Virus record (IMG/VR): IMGVR_UViG_3300010885_003947
Coordinates: 1 to 24,440 of that record
Direction: 5' to 3' (one strand)
Origin: a virus
Length of the DNA stretch: 24,440 nucleotides
Position numbers and translations under genes: made by a program. The notes beneath the pieces are model-generated. The model had not been told where the DNA came from, ran no database searches, and saw only the letters and a list, made by a program, of their open reading frames with translations. Numbering within the stretch: position 1 is the first letter of the stretch; every line of letters begins with the position of its first letter. Below are positions 1 to 5,705 of this stretch, one piece after another.

Positions 1-147
1 ACTACCGACAGACTCCATAGGCTGATCTGAACTCGCAACATAGCCCAATTCTGTCACAGAAATCAGAGCAAAGCCTGACTGTTGAAATTAGACAAAAACA
101 CAGAAAAAGTCTAATAAAAAATAATTGAAAATAAATGGGGAAAGGTA

Positions 148-176
148 TAGACAGACCGTAATCTATAGAGTAAGTT
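148..176 (+). promoter_or_regulatory. sigma-70-type promoter P1
   Basis: -35 TAGACA (148-153), exactly 17 bases, then -10 TAAGTT (171-176). The spacer carries CCGTAATCTATAGAGT (156-171), shared with only one base changed by the promoter at 4832-4860. A start of transcription near 183 is expected. It lies about 45 bases before the first gene. The match to the second copy makes it much more credible than the hexamers alone. Confidence 0.7.
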
Positions 177-187
177 TATCTCTAACA

Positions 188-200
188 GGGCAACAAGCCC
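188..200 (+). other. small leader stem-loop after P1
   Basis: GGGC (188-191), loop AACAA, GCCC (197-200), followed by CAAACGAAAGG, the ribosome binding site of the first gene. The second promoter has a hairpin of different sequence at the same place in its leader. A role in protecting the 5' end of the transcript or in ribosome access is inference. Confidence 0.5.
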
Positions 201-219
201 CCAAACGAAAGGCAAGAAG

Positions 220-453
220 ATGGCAACCTACACAATTCACCCAATGAAACTCGTATCGCTGAATATCTCAACATTCATAACCTATAACCAACAGTATCGA
301 ATCATGCACACACCTTTTAGAGGTGGAAAGTCTGCATGGATAATATCTCGCGTTACTGAGGGCGGTTACTGGTCAGCAATTGCAGAAGCCCAGACCTACG
401 ACGAAGCAGTTGTAACATTAAAAAAAATCGCACAGGCGAAGGTCGGTGCATAA
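220..453 (+). CDS. small hypothetical early protein
   Basis: A 77-residue protein I do not recognise. It follows promoter P1 and has a good ribosome site (GAAAGG, 10 bases before ATG). No membrane segment, signal peptide or cysteine is visible. The centre is aromatic and basic, and the C-terminal third (EAQTYDEAVVTLKKIAQAK) should form helices. Its first residues (M-x-T-Y-x-I-H-P) match the start of the next protein, which suggests that the two share an N-terminal segment. Its stop overlaps the next start by one base (TAATG), so the two are probably co-translated. As the first gene of the early operon it could be a host-takeover protein, but nothing in the sequence shows this. Confidence 0.7.
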   Translation: MATYTIHPMKLVSLNISTFITYNQQYRIMHTPFRGGKSAWIISRVTEGGYWSAIAEAQTYDEAVVTLKKIAQAKVGA

Positions 454-623
454 TGGAAACCTATCTAATTCATCCACGCATATACCCGATTTCTCCTGAA
501 ACCGCGCAACGAATGGCTTATGAGTGGTCAAAAAATCGCCTAGATTACTATTTTAGGCTTGATTCTTACCAAGAAAATATCCAAGAATACTATCGCCAAA
601 TAGCCCAAGACTATGACAACTAA
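453..623 (+). CDS. small hypothetical protein, Tyr-rich
   Basis: A 56-residue protein that starts at the ATG overlapping the previous stop (TAATG) and ends at a TAA at 621-623. It begins METYLIHP, the same M-x-T-Y-x-I-H-P pattern as its upstream neighbour. The rest is rich in Tyr, Gln and Asp (for example YYFRLDSYQENIQEYYRQIA), probably helical and acidic. No known domain is recognised. The reading frame fills the space between two well-supported genes with correct coupling, which is the main argument that it is real. A GAAGG sequence at 438-442 may serve as its ribosome site. Confidence 0.6.
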   Translation: METYLIHPRIYPISPETAQRMAYEWSKNRLDYYFRLDSYQENIQEYYRQIAQDYDN

Positions 624-638
624 CGAAAGGCACACAAA

Positions 639-1265
639 ATGACAGAGAAAAACACGAACCCAGTATCTAAGATGCTGGAACCGTTCGCACCTAATGAAAT
701 AAACCAGATACCCAAAGGCGGGCTAAAACTTGACTACGTTGGTCATGCCGCGCTAACTAAACGACTGCTAGAAACCGATCTTAACTGGTCGTGGGAACCG
801 TTCGCAGTTGGCGAGGATGGACTGCCCAAACTAGATGAGTCGGGCGGGCTATGGATACGCCTAACAGTCTGCGGTATTACTCGCATCGGTTATGGTGATG
901 CTGGTAACTCTAAAGGCACCCAAGCAGTCAAAGAGGCTATCGGGGATGCGCTAAGAAATGCAGGAATGCGATTCGGCGCGGCACTCGATCTATGGCACAA
1001 AGGCGATCTATTCGACCTGACTGATTCGCGTGGAGATCGGAAGCCGGAGCAGGACACAAAGCCCCACAAGCCGTTAGCAATCGTTCGAGAGTTATCACCT
1101 GAGCAGTTAGCAAGACTCGAAGGCATTCTGCAACTCATCGCAGAAACCAACGAGGTCGAAAGGTTGCGGGTCGTTTGGAATGACGAAAAAGATTTTTTAG
1201 ACGTGAAGATAAACGGGACAACGATTAAAGATGCCCTAAATAAGAGAGTGCAGGAATTATCGTGA
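639..1265 (+). CDS. Rad52-like single-strand annealing protein
   Basis: A 208-residue protein that fits the phage Rad52/Sak-type annealing family, which coats single-stranded DNA and pairs complementary strands during recombination-dependent replication. Seen: a core at residues 30-125 with LDYVGHAALTKRLL, then W-x-W, then LWIRLTVCGITRIGYGD (71-87), and the helical end AVKEAIGDALRNAGMRFGAAL (96-116). This order (strand, G-rich turn, helix with A-x-x-D-A-x-x-x-A) is typical of the Rad52 fold. The C-terminal 80 residues are a basic linker plus a helical tail with no recognised motif. The start has AACGAAAGG upstream. A Cas4/RecB-like exonuclease three genes downstream would supply the resected end, as in lambda Red-type pairs. 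The family call is firm; the sub-family is not. Confidence 0.78.
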   Translation: MTEKNTNPVSKMLEPFAPNEINQIPKGGLKLDYVGHAALTKRLLETDLNWSWEPFAVGEDGLPKLDESGGLWIRLTVCGITRIGYGDAGNSKGTQAVKEAIGDALRNAGMRFGAALDLWHKGDLFDLTDSRGDRKPEQDTKPHKPLAIVRELSPEQLARLEGILQLIAETNEVERLRVVWNDEKDFLDVKINGTTIKDALNKRVQELS

Positions 1266-1657
1266 ACATGGACGAATTTATGAAAAGGCTTAAGCAATCC
1301 AAACCTATAACGCCTTACGCTGGCACGTCTGGTTGGTCTGGTTCAGATACCAGCAAAGAGCGAGCAGTTACAGAGGATGCAGACGGCACGACCACAGATC
1401 GCCAACAGTTGATAATTCTTAACCTAATGAAAGCCAAAGAGCAGGGGCTAACGTGGCACGAAGTTGCCGACTTGAACGAATGGCATCATGGACAGGCTTC
1501 GGGCGGGTTATCGATCTTGCACAAAGTAGGACTAATCGCCAGACTGAAAGAACGCCGCGATAAGTCGGCAGTCTATGTCTTGCCAGACTTTATCAACGGC
1601 AGGGAAATTAGCGAGCGCAAAGTAAAGACCTGTAAGAACTGCGGGCATACGCTATGA
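1262..1657 (+). CDS. winged-helix protein with C-terminal zinc knuckle
   Basis: A 131-residue protein. Residues 1-45 look disordered (Ser/Thr/Gly-rich). Residues 45-108 read as a winged helix: helix DRQQLIILNLMKAKEQGLTW, a recognition-type segment LNEWHHGQASGGLSILHKVG, then a strand wing LIARLKERRDKSAVYVL. The tail has C-x2-C-x-H (C124, C127, H129), too short for a full zinc ribbon on its own. The GTG start at 1262 is preferred over ATG 1268 because AGGA lies 6 bases upstream of it and it makes a GTGA overlap with the annealing protein gene. A DNA-binding role in early transcription or replication is inference. Confidence 0.68.
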   Translation: MNMDEFMKRLKQSKPITPYAGTSGWSGSDTSKERAVTEDADGTTTDRQQLIILNLMKAKEQGLTWHEVADLNEWHHGQASGGLSILHKVGLIARLKERRDKSAVYVLPDFINGREISERKVKTCKNCGHTL

Positions 1658-1800
1658 GTAATGAGAGAACCGTAACACTTAACTTCGGGACTGGAAAGGT
1701 TGACGGGTTCAACATAGGCATCGACTACTCTAAAGGATTTCAGATTCTTACGATTTATCTAGGACTCTGGTACATCTACTGCGAAAGGTGGGAGAAGTGA
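1654..1800 (+). CDS. 48-residue hypothetical protein
   Basis: A very short frame that starts in an ATGA overlap with the preceding gene and ends in a GTGA overlap with the next one, so it fills its gap exactly. The N-terminal half is polar and beta-like (TVTLNFGTGKVDGFNIGIDY). The C-terminal half is hydrophobic and aromatic (ILTIYLGLWYIYC), long enough for a short membrane-associated helix but ending in charged residues. No family is recognised. The coupling on both sides is the evidence that it is translated. Confidence 0.55.
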   Translation: MSNERTVTLNFGTGKVDGFNIGIDYSKGFQILTIYLGLWYIYCERWEK

Positions 1801-2159
1801 GCATCGTAACCCCTATGCAAGTCGAAGCAAGATTAAAAGACCTGAGCAAACTTATCGACCAAGCGCACGACGATCTGGTGCTTGCTGAGACTGATTACCA
1901 TAACCGCAAAGCAGAATACGAAATTGCTATGGCTAAAGCAAGAATGGCATACGCGACTAAATCTTCACCTACTGGAAAGAATTACACAGTTGGAGAACGC
2001 GACGATATGGCACTACTCGATAATGCGGAACTACATCAACTGATAGGGATTAAAGAAGCAGTCGTTAAGGCTAACCGCGCCAACGTGGCACGGCTCAGAG
2101 TGCAGGTAGATATTGCAAGATCGATCGGCACATCGGTCAGAACAGGGATGGAACTATGA
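1797..2159 (+). CDS. coiled-coil hypothetical protein
   Basis: A 120-residue, almost wholly helical protein. Residues 8-60 and 75-115 have heptad-like spacing of Leu/Ile/Ala among Glu, Lys and Arg (QVEARLKDLSKLIDQAHDDL; HQLIGIKEAVVKANRANVA), separated by a short loop with SSPTGKNYTVGERD, so an antiparallel helical hairpin is likely. I start it at GTG 1797, which gives a GTGA overlap with the preceding stop and has GGGAG just upstream. A GTG at 1788 in the same frame is possible but lacks a ribosome site. The neighbour overlapping at the other end (ATGA) is an exonuclease, so an accessory role in recombination is possible. No function can be read from the sequence. Confidence 0.68.
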   Translation: MSIVTPMQVEARLKDLSKLIDQAHDDLVLAETDYHNRKAEYEIAMAKARMAYATKSSPTGKNYTVGERDDMALLDNAELHQLIGIKEAVVKANRANVARLRVQVDIARSIGTSVRTGMEL

Positions 2160-2818
2160 GCGATATAGCAAAGATGCTATCGGGCGCGTTGGCTGGTCAC
2201 GATAACCAACGAGACAGGTCGCAACAGAAAGATATCGGACCGAGTGCGATAGGTGACTGTCGTCGTCGAGTGTTCATGCAGATTACTAACGCACCAAAGG
2301 TCAACGAAACCGACTCACTCGCCGCGATATTGGGGACATTCATACACTCAGGGGTTGCGGAAGCGATCAAGCGCGAAGACCCGTTTAACGATAACTTTCT
2401 CATCGAGCAAGAGTTTGCGATCGAGGGGTTAAGAGGTCACGTCGATCTCTACATTAAAGACAGAAAGCAAGTCGTGGACTGGAAAACGACAAAGGTAAAG
2501 AGCCTGCGTTACTTTCCGAGCGATCAACAGAAAATGCAGGTGCAGGTGTACGGGTATCTGTTGGAGCAGAACGGGTATTCGGTAGAGAAGGTCACGCTGG
2601 TCGCCATAGCCCGTGACGGGACTTCTGAGGACATTAGAGAACACACCGAGCCCTATGACGAGCAAACTGCGTTAGAGGGGCTCAGATGGCTCGCAGAGGT
2701 TCAAGATGCCGCACTAAATAACCAACCGCCAGAGCCAGAGAAGCACGCGAGTTTCTGCCGTTCATGGTGCGACTACTACGATGAAAAAGGGGTAACTGGG
2801 TGTCCCTCAAAATCCTAG
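2156..2818 (+). CDS. PD-(D/E)XK exonuclease with Fe-S cysteines (Cas4/RecB-like)
   Basis: A 220-residue nuclease of the Cas4/AddB-type branch of the PD-(D/E)XK superfamily. Seen: H64 in GTFIHSG, the metal-binding D97 in GHVDLYI, D108-x-K110 in VVDWKTT, and the Q-x3-Y motif (Q128-Y132 in QVQVYGYLL) of RecB-like enzymes. Four cysteines, C35 near the start and C201, C205 and C216 at the end, fit the one-plus-three arrangement that binds a 4Fe-4S cluster in Cas4 and AddB. Family knowledge gives DNA end resection as the role. Here it would make single strands for the Rad52-like annealing protein upstream. It starts in an ATGA overlap and its end overlaps the next gene by 19 bases. No cas genes or CRISPR repeats are present, so an adaptation role is not suggested. 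Confidence 0.85.
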   Translation: MSDIAKMLSGALAGHDNQRDRSQQKDIGPSAIGDCRRRVFMQITNAPKVNETDSLAAILGTFIHSGVAEAIKREDPFNDNFLIEQEFAIEGLRGHVDLYIKDRKQVVDWKTTKVKSLRYFPSDQQKMQVQVYGYLLEQNGYSVEKVTLVAIARDGTSEDIREHTEPYDEQTALEGLRWLAEVQDAALNNQPPEPEKHASFCRSWCDYYDEKGVTGCPSKS

Positions 2819-3282
2819 CGAGTGAAGCAGGCAAAAGGTACGGAGTGACTGAACGAACTATTTACCGTTACGTCAAAAAGTACGAAATCCATAGGTTCGA
2901 CGATGGGACTTATGACCAAGACCAGTTAGACGCGCTATTCGATAATTACGCAAAACCGGGCTACAAAGACATCGACTGGGATAGGGCAGACTGCAAAGAC
3001 TTGCCTACTGACTTCTTCTATAAGATCGAGGAAAGAGGGGTCGCAAAGGTTCTCGATGTTCAGGTCTTTCGCTCAATCTGTACGCCGTGCCCTATCTGGA
3101 AGAACTGCCTCGGGTATGCAACTCGCAACGAGGATTACGGGGTTTGGGGCGGGATGACTACTGACGAGAGAGTAGCAATATCGGCTAGAGCAAACTCCCC
3201 ACTTAGGGATAAGGTTCTCGAAGATTTTGCAGAGGTGGGTATCAGCAAAACTAAAATCTACGAAGCGATCGGCAAACTGTAA
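2800..3282 (+). CDS. HTH-WhiB fusion regulator
   Basis: A 160-residue protein. Residues 57-128 are a WhiB-like domain: W60, then C65, C94, C97 and C103 (C-x28-C-x2-C-x5-C) for a 4Fe-4S cluster, followed by the G-[VI]-W-G-G turn (114-118). WhiB proteins are confined to Actinobacteria and their phages and bind sigma factor region 4 or DNA in response to redox or nitric oxide. Residues 1-50 are unusual: ILASEAGKRYGVTERTIYRY plus a basic wing reads as a MerR/AlpA-type helix-turn-helix, so DNA contact may be supplied by this domain. Residues 140-160 add another helical segment. The GTG start has AAAGGGG upstream and overlaps the exonuclease end. A role as early/late switch or host transcription modulator is inference. 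Confidence 0.87.
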   Translation: MSLKILASEAGKRYGVTERTIYRYVKKYEIHRFDDGTYDQDQLDALFDNYAKPGYKDIDWDRADCKDLPTDFFYKIEERGVAKVLDVQVFRSICTPCPIWKNCLGYATRNEDYGVWGGMTTDERVAISARANSPLRDKVLEDFAEVGISKTKIYEAIGKL

Positions 3283-3294
3283 TTTTAAGCACCA

Positions 3295-3348
3295 GCGCGA
3301 GGAAAAGAGTAGAATAAGACCCTCGCGCAGGTTCGCAACTGCCGAGGG
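3295..3348 (+). promoter_or_regulatory. leader with two mutually exclusive hairpins
   Basis: Arm GCGCGAGG (3295-3302) pairs perfectly with CCTCGCGC (3321-3328). The sequence at 3320-3330 can instead pair downstream: CCCTCG (3320-3325) with CGAGGG (3343-3348), plus an inner GCAG/CTGC. TAGAAT (3310-3315), a fair -10, lies in the loop of the first hairpin, but no good -35 is seen. The element sits between the WhiB fusion and the replication initiator. It may be an operator around a promoter or an RNA switch, and neither is proven. Confidence 0.45.
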
Positions 3349-3382
3349 CATGACCACTCACTATCAGTATTAGGAGCAGTAA

Positions 3383-4219
3383 ATGAATGATACAACCAGC
3401 ACATCCGCAGACAACTATTTCGCCATTATCCCCGAGTGGGTTTTATTTTCTGCGATTTCATCAAACGCGATACGGCTCTACTGCGTTCTCAGACGACGAG
3501 CAGATAAGCAGTCGGGCAAGTGTTACCCGAGTCGCAAGACGATAGCCGAAGATTTACAGGTCGGTTCAGTTAAAACAGTTGATCGCGCTATGAAAGAGTT
3601 GGTCGAGATCGGCGCAGTGAAGGTATTCCACCGAAGCAATAAAGACGAATACACCAGCAACATTTATACGGTGATGACTATGCCGCCCGAAGGCTCAGAA
3701 ATGACACTAGATAGTTACTCAGACGAGATAGAGTCAGAACTGTCGCTAGGTAGCCCCAAAGTTGACGCTAGGGTAGAGACAAACTTGGGGCTAGGTAGGG
3801 TCACAGATGTCGACCAAACCATAGTCATTAAACCAAAGTCAATTAACCAAAGTCATCTAGATAAAGATTTTGCTCGATTTTGGGATATTTACCCGATCAA
3901 GATGGGAAAAGGCGCGGCAATCAAAGCATGGGCGAAAGCGATTGCGAGAGACATACCCGAGATTATTATTCAAGGAGCAGAGCGTTACGCAAAAGACCCG
4001 AACAGAGAACCCGAATTTACCGCCTATCCTGCAACATGGCTAAACGCTGACAGATGGCTCGACTGCCCATTACCCTCTAAACGATCGCAGGTTTCTAATA
4101 GGGGAAGTTTCACCGCGCCTACAATCATTCCCCCACACTTTACTGCGGAAGATGCGCCGAAGGGCGTACCAGCACCGGCGAATCTTCGTGATCTAATTCA
4201 AGAAATGTCTAACCCGTAA
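3383..4219 (+). CDS. replication initiator / replisome organiser (O-like)
   Basis: A 278-residue protein with two domains. Residues 12-85 form a winged helix typical of phage initiators (YPSRKTIAEDLQVGSVKTVDRA, then LVEIGAVKV). Residues 163-228 carry the replisome-organiser signature FWDIYPIKMGKGAAIKAWAK ... FTAYPATWLNADRWLD, shared with phage O/DnaD-type proteins that bind the origin and recruit helicase loader or helicase. The linker 100-160 is polar and its DNA contains iteron-like repeats, the same layout as lambda gene O with its internal origin. AGGAG lies 7 bases upstream of the ATG. No helicase or polymerase is present in the window, so host enzymes or genes outside it must do elongation. 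Confidence 0.82.
   Translation: MNDTTSTSADNYFAIIPEWVLFSAISSNAIRLYCVLRRRADKQSGKCYPSRKTIAEDLQVGSVKTVDRAMKELVEIGAVKVFHRSNKDEYTSNIYTVMTMPPEGSEMTLDSYSDEIESELSLGSPKVDARVETNLGLGRVTDVDQTIVIKPKSINQSHLDKDFARFWDIYPIKMGKGAAIKAWAKAIARDIPEIIIQGAERYAKDPNREPEFTAYPATWLNADRWLDCPLPSKRSQVSNRGSFTAPTIIPPHFTAEDAPKGVPAPANLRDLIQEMSNP
3741..3860. other. candidate replication origin inside the initiator gene
   Basis: Three copies of GCTAGG(G)TAG start at 3745, 3767 and 3790, that is 22 and 23 bases apart and not in codon phase. An inverted repeat TAGCCCCAA (3751-3759) / TTGGGGCTA (3785-3793), extended by GTT/AAC, brackets the middle copy. Next comes an A/T-rich stretch with two adjoining direct repeats, ATTAAACCAAAGTCA (3827-3841) and ATTAACCAAAGTCA (3842-3855), which encode different residues because one base is missing. 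Iterons followed by an A/T-rich block inside the initiator gene match the lambda ori plan. Confidence 0.6.
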
Positions 4220-4259
4220 GTAATCTGTTATCATGTAAGCATTACGCGAGGGGGTGATT

Positions 4260-4442
4260 ATGACTACCAAGCAAGTTAGCCCTAGTTTCGTTCAGGTTGG
4301 CGACCAAGTTAAATTCGGCAACTCAGTTTTCACCGTTAAAGGTTTAGAGCCTGATTACTCCGGTGCGTATGATTTTTACCTAGAGAACTCGAACGGACAA
4401 GCGCACAAAGTAGTAACGGAACCCGTTACTATCGTACGATGA
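4260..4442 (+). CDS. small SH3-like hypothetical protein
   Basis: A 60-residue, beta-rich protein (VQVGDQVKFGNSVFTVKGLE ... YDFYLENSNGQAHKVV). It resembles a KOW/SH3-like barrel such as those of small phage proteins, but no specific family is recognised. ATG 4260 is chosen over GTG 4254 because AGGGGG ends 6 bases before it. Its stop overlaps the RusA gene by an ATGA, so the two are probably translated together. Confidence 0.62.
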   Translation: MTTKQVSPSFVQVGDQVKFGNSVFTVKGLEPDYSGAYDFYLENSNGQAHKVVTEPVTIVR

Positions 4443-4816
4443 TTGAGTTTAGCGTCGATGGCGCACCAGTCCCACAGGGTTCAATGAAAGTGATTAACGG
4501 GCACGTCTTACACTCTCAGGGTTCAGCATTAGCCGTCTGGCGTTCAAGTATTGGACTAGCGGCAAGAATGGCAGGGGCAAAGCCTGTCGAGGGTGCAGTC
4601 GCTATCGAGGTTACTTTCAGGGTACGCAGACCAAAGACAGTAAAGAGAGATTTCCCCACCGTTGCGCCTGACCTGGATAAATACGTGCGCGGGTTGCTGG
4701 ATGCGCTTACCGGAATCTGCTACCTAGACGACTCTCAGGTTATAGACATTATCGCTAAAAAAGTCTATTCAGATCAAGCCGGGGCAGATATAAAATGTTA
4801 TCAAATTGTTACCTAA
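4439..4816 (+). CDS. rusA: RusA-family Holliday junction resolvase
   Basis: A 125-residue protein of usual RusA length. Seen: the N-terminal strand with GAPVPQGSMK (8-17), the acidic core PDLDKYVRGLLDALTG (77-92) with D78 and D80, and YLDDSQVIDIIAKKVY (95-110) with D97/D98. These match the catalytic aspartates and the DDSQV turn of the family. RusA dimers cut four-way junctions symmetrically. In phages this resolves branched DNA left by recombination and replication before packaging. It fits the upstream annealing protein and exonuclease. It starts in an ATGA overlap with the preceding small gene and is followed by a promoter. Confidence 0.9.
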   Translation: MIEFSVDGAPVPQGSMKVINGHVLHSQGSALAVWRSSIGLAARMAGAKPVEGAVAIEVTFRVRRPKTVKRDFPTVAPDLDKYVRGLLDALTGICYLDDSQVIDIIAKKVYSDQAGADIKCYQIVT

Positions 4817-4822
4817 ATCTTG

Positions 4823-4851
4823 CGTAATCTATTGACACCGTAATCTATCGA
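4823..4851. repeat. direct repeat CGTAATCTATNGA over promoter P2
   Basis: CGTAATCTATTGA (4823-4835) and CGTAATCTATCGA (4839-4851) differ in one base and start 16 bases apart. The first overlaps the -35 hexamer and the second fills the spacer. The second matches the spacer motif in P1. The arrangement suggests a protein binding site, perhaps for the HTH-WhiB regulator, but the partner is unknown. Confidence 0.6.
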
Positions 4852-4860
4852 GTGTAATGT
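4832..4860 (+). promoter_or_regulatory. sigma-70-type promoter P2
   Basis: A consensus -35 TTGACA (4832-4837), a 17-base spacer, and -10 TAATGT (4855-4860). The spacer holds CCGTAATCTATCGAGT (4838-4853), shared with P1. Transcription should start near 4867, just before a leader hairpin, and serve the block of small genes from 4908. Confidence 0.8.
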
Positions 4861-4870
4861 TCTACTCACA

Positions 4871-4887
4871 AGGTTCACCCCGAACCT
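4871..4887 (+). other. leader stem-loop after P2
   Basis: AGGTTC (4871-4876), loop ACCCC, GAACCT (4882-4887), followed by CAAACGGAAGG as ribosome site. The stem sequence is unrelated to the P1 leader stem, but the position, the five-base loop and the following CAAACG(A/G)AAGG are the same, which argues that the structure itself is kept. Confidence 0.55.
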
Positions 4888-4907
4888 CAAACGGAAGGTA
4901 AGAAAAA

Positions 4908-5258
4908 ATGGAAACTCTTTACATCTCAACAACAGACACCGCTAAGTTAATCCGCAAGGCACTTAAAACTAACTTCCCAGATATTAAGTTTTCAGTCCGT
5001 CAATCTTCGACTAGTTGCATCTGGATTTCTTTCGCTGGTAGTCACGCGACAGGCGAAGCAGTTAACAAGTTAGGTAAAAACTTTCGCGGTGCTGATTTCG
5101 ATGGAATGACTGACTGCGAGAACTCGGTAGATCACGAAGTCAACGGGCAGAAAGTCCGTTACGGCGCGCGTTATGTTTTCGTTCAAGTTGACACTAAGAA
5201 CCATCCGTGCGACTGCGAGACTTGCAAGGTTCGCGCTCTACAAGATCAGGTGGCATAA
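4908..5258 (+). CDS. LPD29-domain protein
   Basis: A 116-residue protein that looks like the LPD29 domain, first described as a module of large polyvalent proteins in phages and mobile elements. Seen: DTAKLIRKALKTNFPDIKFS (10-29), IWISFAGSHATGEAV (38-52), then KNFRGADFDGMTDCEN (57-72), the order expected for this domain. The C-terminal part is beta-like and ends in a small Cys group (C-D-C-x2-C). The biochemical role of the family is not established. As the first gene after promoter P2, with a strong ribosome site (GGAAGG), it should be well expressed early. Confidence 0.72.
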   Translation: METLYISTTDTAKLIRKALKTNFPDIKFSVRQSSTSCIWISFAGSHATGEAVNKLGKNFRGADFDGMTDCENSVDHEVNGQKVRYGARYVFVQVDTKNHPCDCETCKVRALQDQVA

Positions 5259-5259
5259 C

Positions 5260-5463
5260 ATGAAATACAAGTGCTATAACTGCGGAAAGCAATACGCCAA
5301 ACAGTACGAACTTATGTTGCACCTAGATTTTCACAAAGGCGAGCCAGTTGTACGCGAGTTTGGATGTTACTGCGGGGCATCGTATGACATCCGGTGCGGC
5401 AAGTGTTTAGAGTGCGGTCATGTTCACTCGACAGGTTGGGCGCTAATTAAGGCAGGTGCATAA
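5260..5463 (+). CDS. C2H2 zinc finger protein with extra Cys motifs
   Basis: A 67-residue protein. Residues 5-25 fit the classic C2H2 finger exactly: C5-x2-C8-x3-Y12-x5-L18-x2-H21-x3-H25. It is followed by KGEP, much like the linker between fingers in eukaryotic proteins. The second half has C36-x-C38 and C46-x2-C49-x2-C52 with H54/H56, probably a second zinc site. A longer in-frame start exists at 5173 but lies inside the upstream gene. ATG 5260 has AGGTGG upstream and sits one base after the previous stop. Nucleic acid binding is likely from the finger type; the target is unknown. Confidence 0.72.
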   Translation: MKYKCYNCGKQYAKQYELMLHLDFHKGEPVVREFGCYCGASYDIRCGKCLECGHVHSTGWALIKAGA

Positions 5464-5538
5464 ATGTTCGGGCTATTCGCTATCTACTTATTACTAACAG
5501 TCTTAGTATTTCTCATAATCTTAGAAATGGATAACTAA
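5464..5538 (+). CDS. 24-residue membrane microprotein
   Basis: A frame of 25 codons beginning directly after the previous stop. Almost the whole peptide is one membrane helix (FAIYLLLTVLVFLIIL) ending in Glu-Met-Asp-Asn. Such a single-span peptide could act on the host membrane, for instance as a holin-like or signalling peptide, but nothing shows this. The tight placement between genes and the lack of any other frame here favour it being real. Its ribosome site is weak (GGCAGG). Confidence 0.45.
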   Translation: MFGLFAIYLLLTVLVFLIILEMDN

Positions 5539-5540
5539 CT

Positions 5541-5705
5541 ATGAAAATCAAAATGGAAAGAAAATATGTAATTCGACGCAAAGTTATTGGCGCGATACTT
5601 GCCGTTCTAGTTATTTATGGTGCGGTTGAAGTTATTACACATCTATGGTGGACACCCGCTGGTTACTGCTGGGGTTCAGTAGAGAAGTGCGAGGGTGGGC
5701 TATGA
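5541..5705 (+). CDS. 54-residue single-span membrane protein
   Basis: A very basic N-terminus (MKIKMERKYVIRRK) precedes one membrane helix (residues 15-33, VIGAILAVLVIYGAVEVI). A short aromatic outer segment with two cysteines follows (C43 and C50). By the positive-inside rule the N-terminus is cytoplasmic. A helix with a short extracytoplasmic tail would suit an inner-membrane modulator or a lysis accessory, but this is only inference. Its stop forms an ATGA overlap with the next gene. No clear family. Confidence 0.55.
   Translation: MKIKMERKYVIRRKVIGAILAVLVIYGAVEVITHLWWTPAGYCWGSVEKCEGGL

Larger units (their letters stand above)
1..219. other. noncoding left edge with A-rich inverted repeat and leader
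   Basis: No convincing gene is visible. All three + frames stop within the first 30 bases, so at most the tail of an upstream gene is present. A 13-codon minus frame from 41 to the edge has no clear ribosome site. An inverted repeat ATTAGAC (87-93) / GTCTAAT (109-115) flanks an A-rich 15-base loop. It could be an operator, or a terminator for a leftward gene, since read on the minus strand its loop is T-rich. The right part (148-219) is the promoter and leader of the first gene. Confidence 0.5.

Noticed and set aside
5173-5259. Extended start for the C2H2 finger protein
   Set aside because: It lies inside the LPD29 gene. The proper start at 5260 has its own ribosome site directly after the previous stop.
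5645-5701. Longer N-terminus for the Cys-rich protein at 5702
   Set aside because: It overlaps the membrane protein gene. ATG 5702 has the ribosome site and the ATGA coupling.
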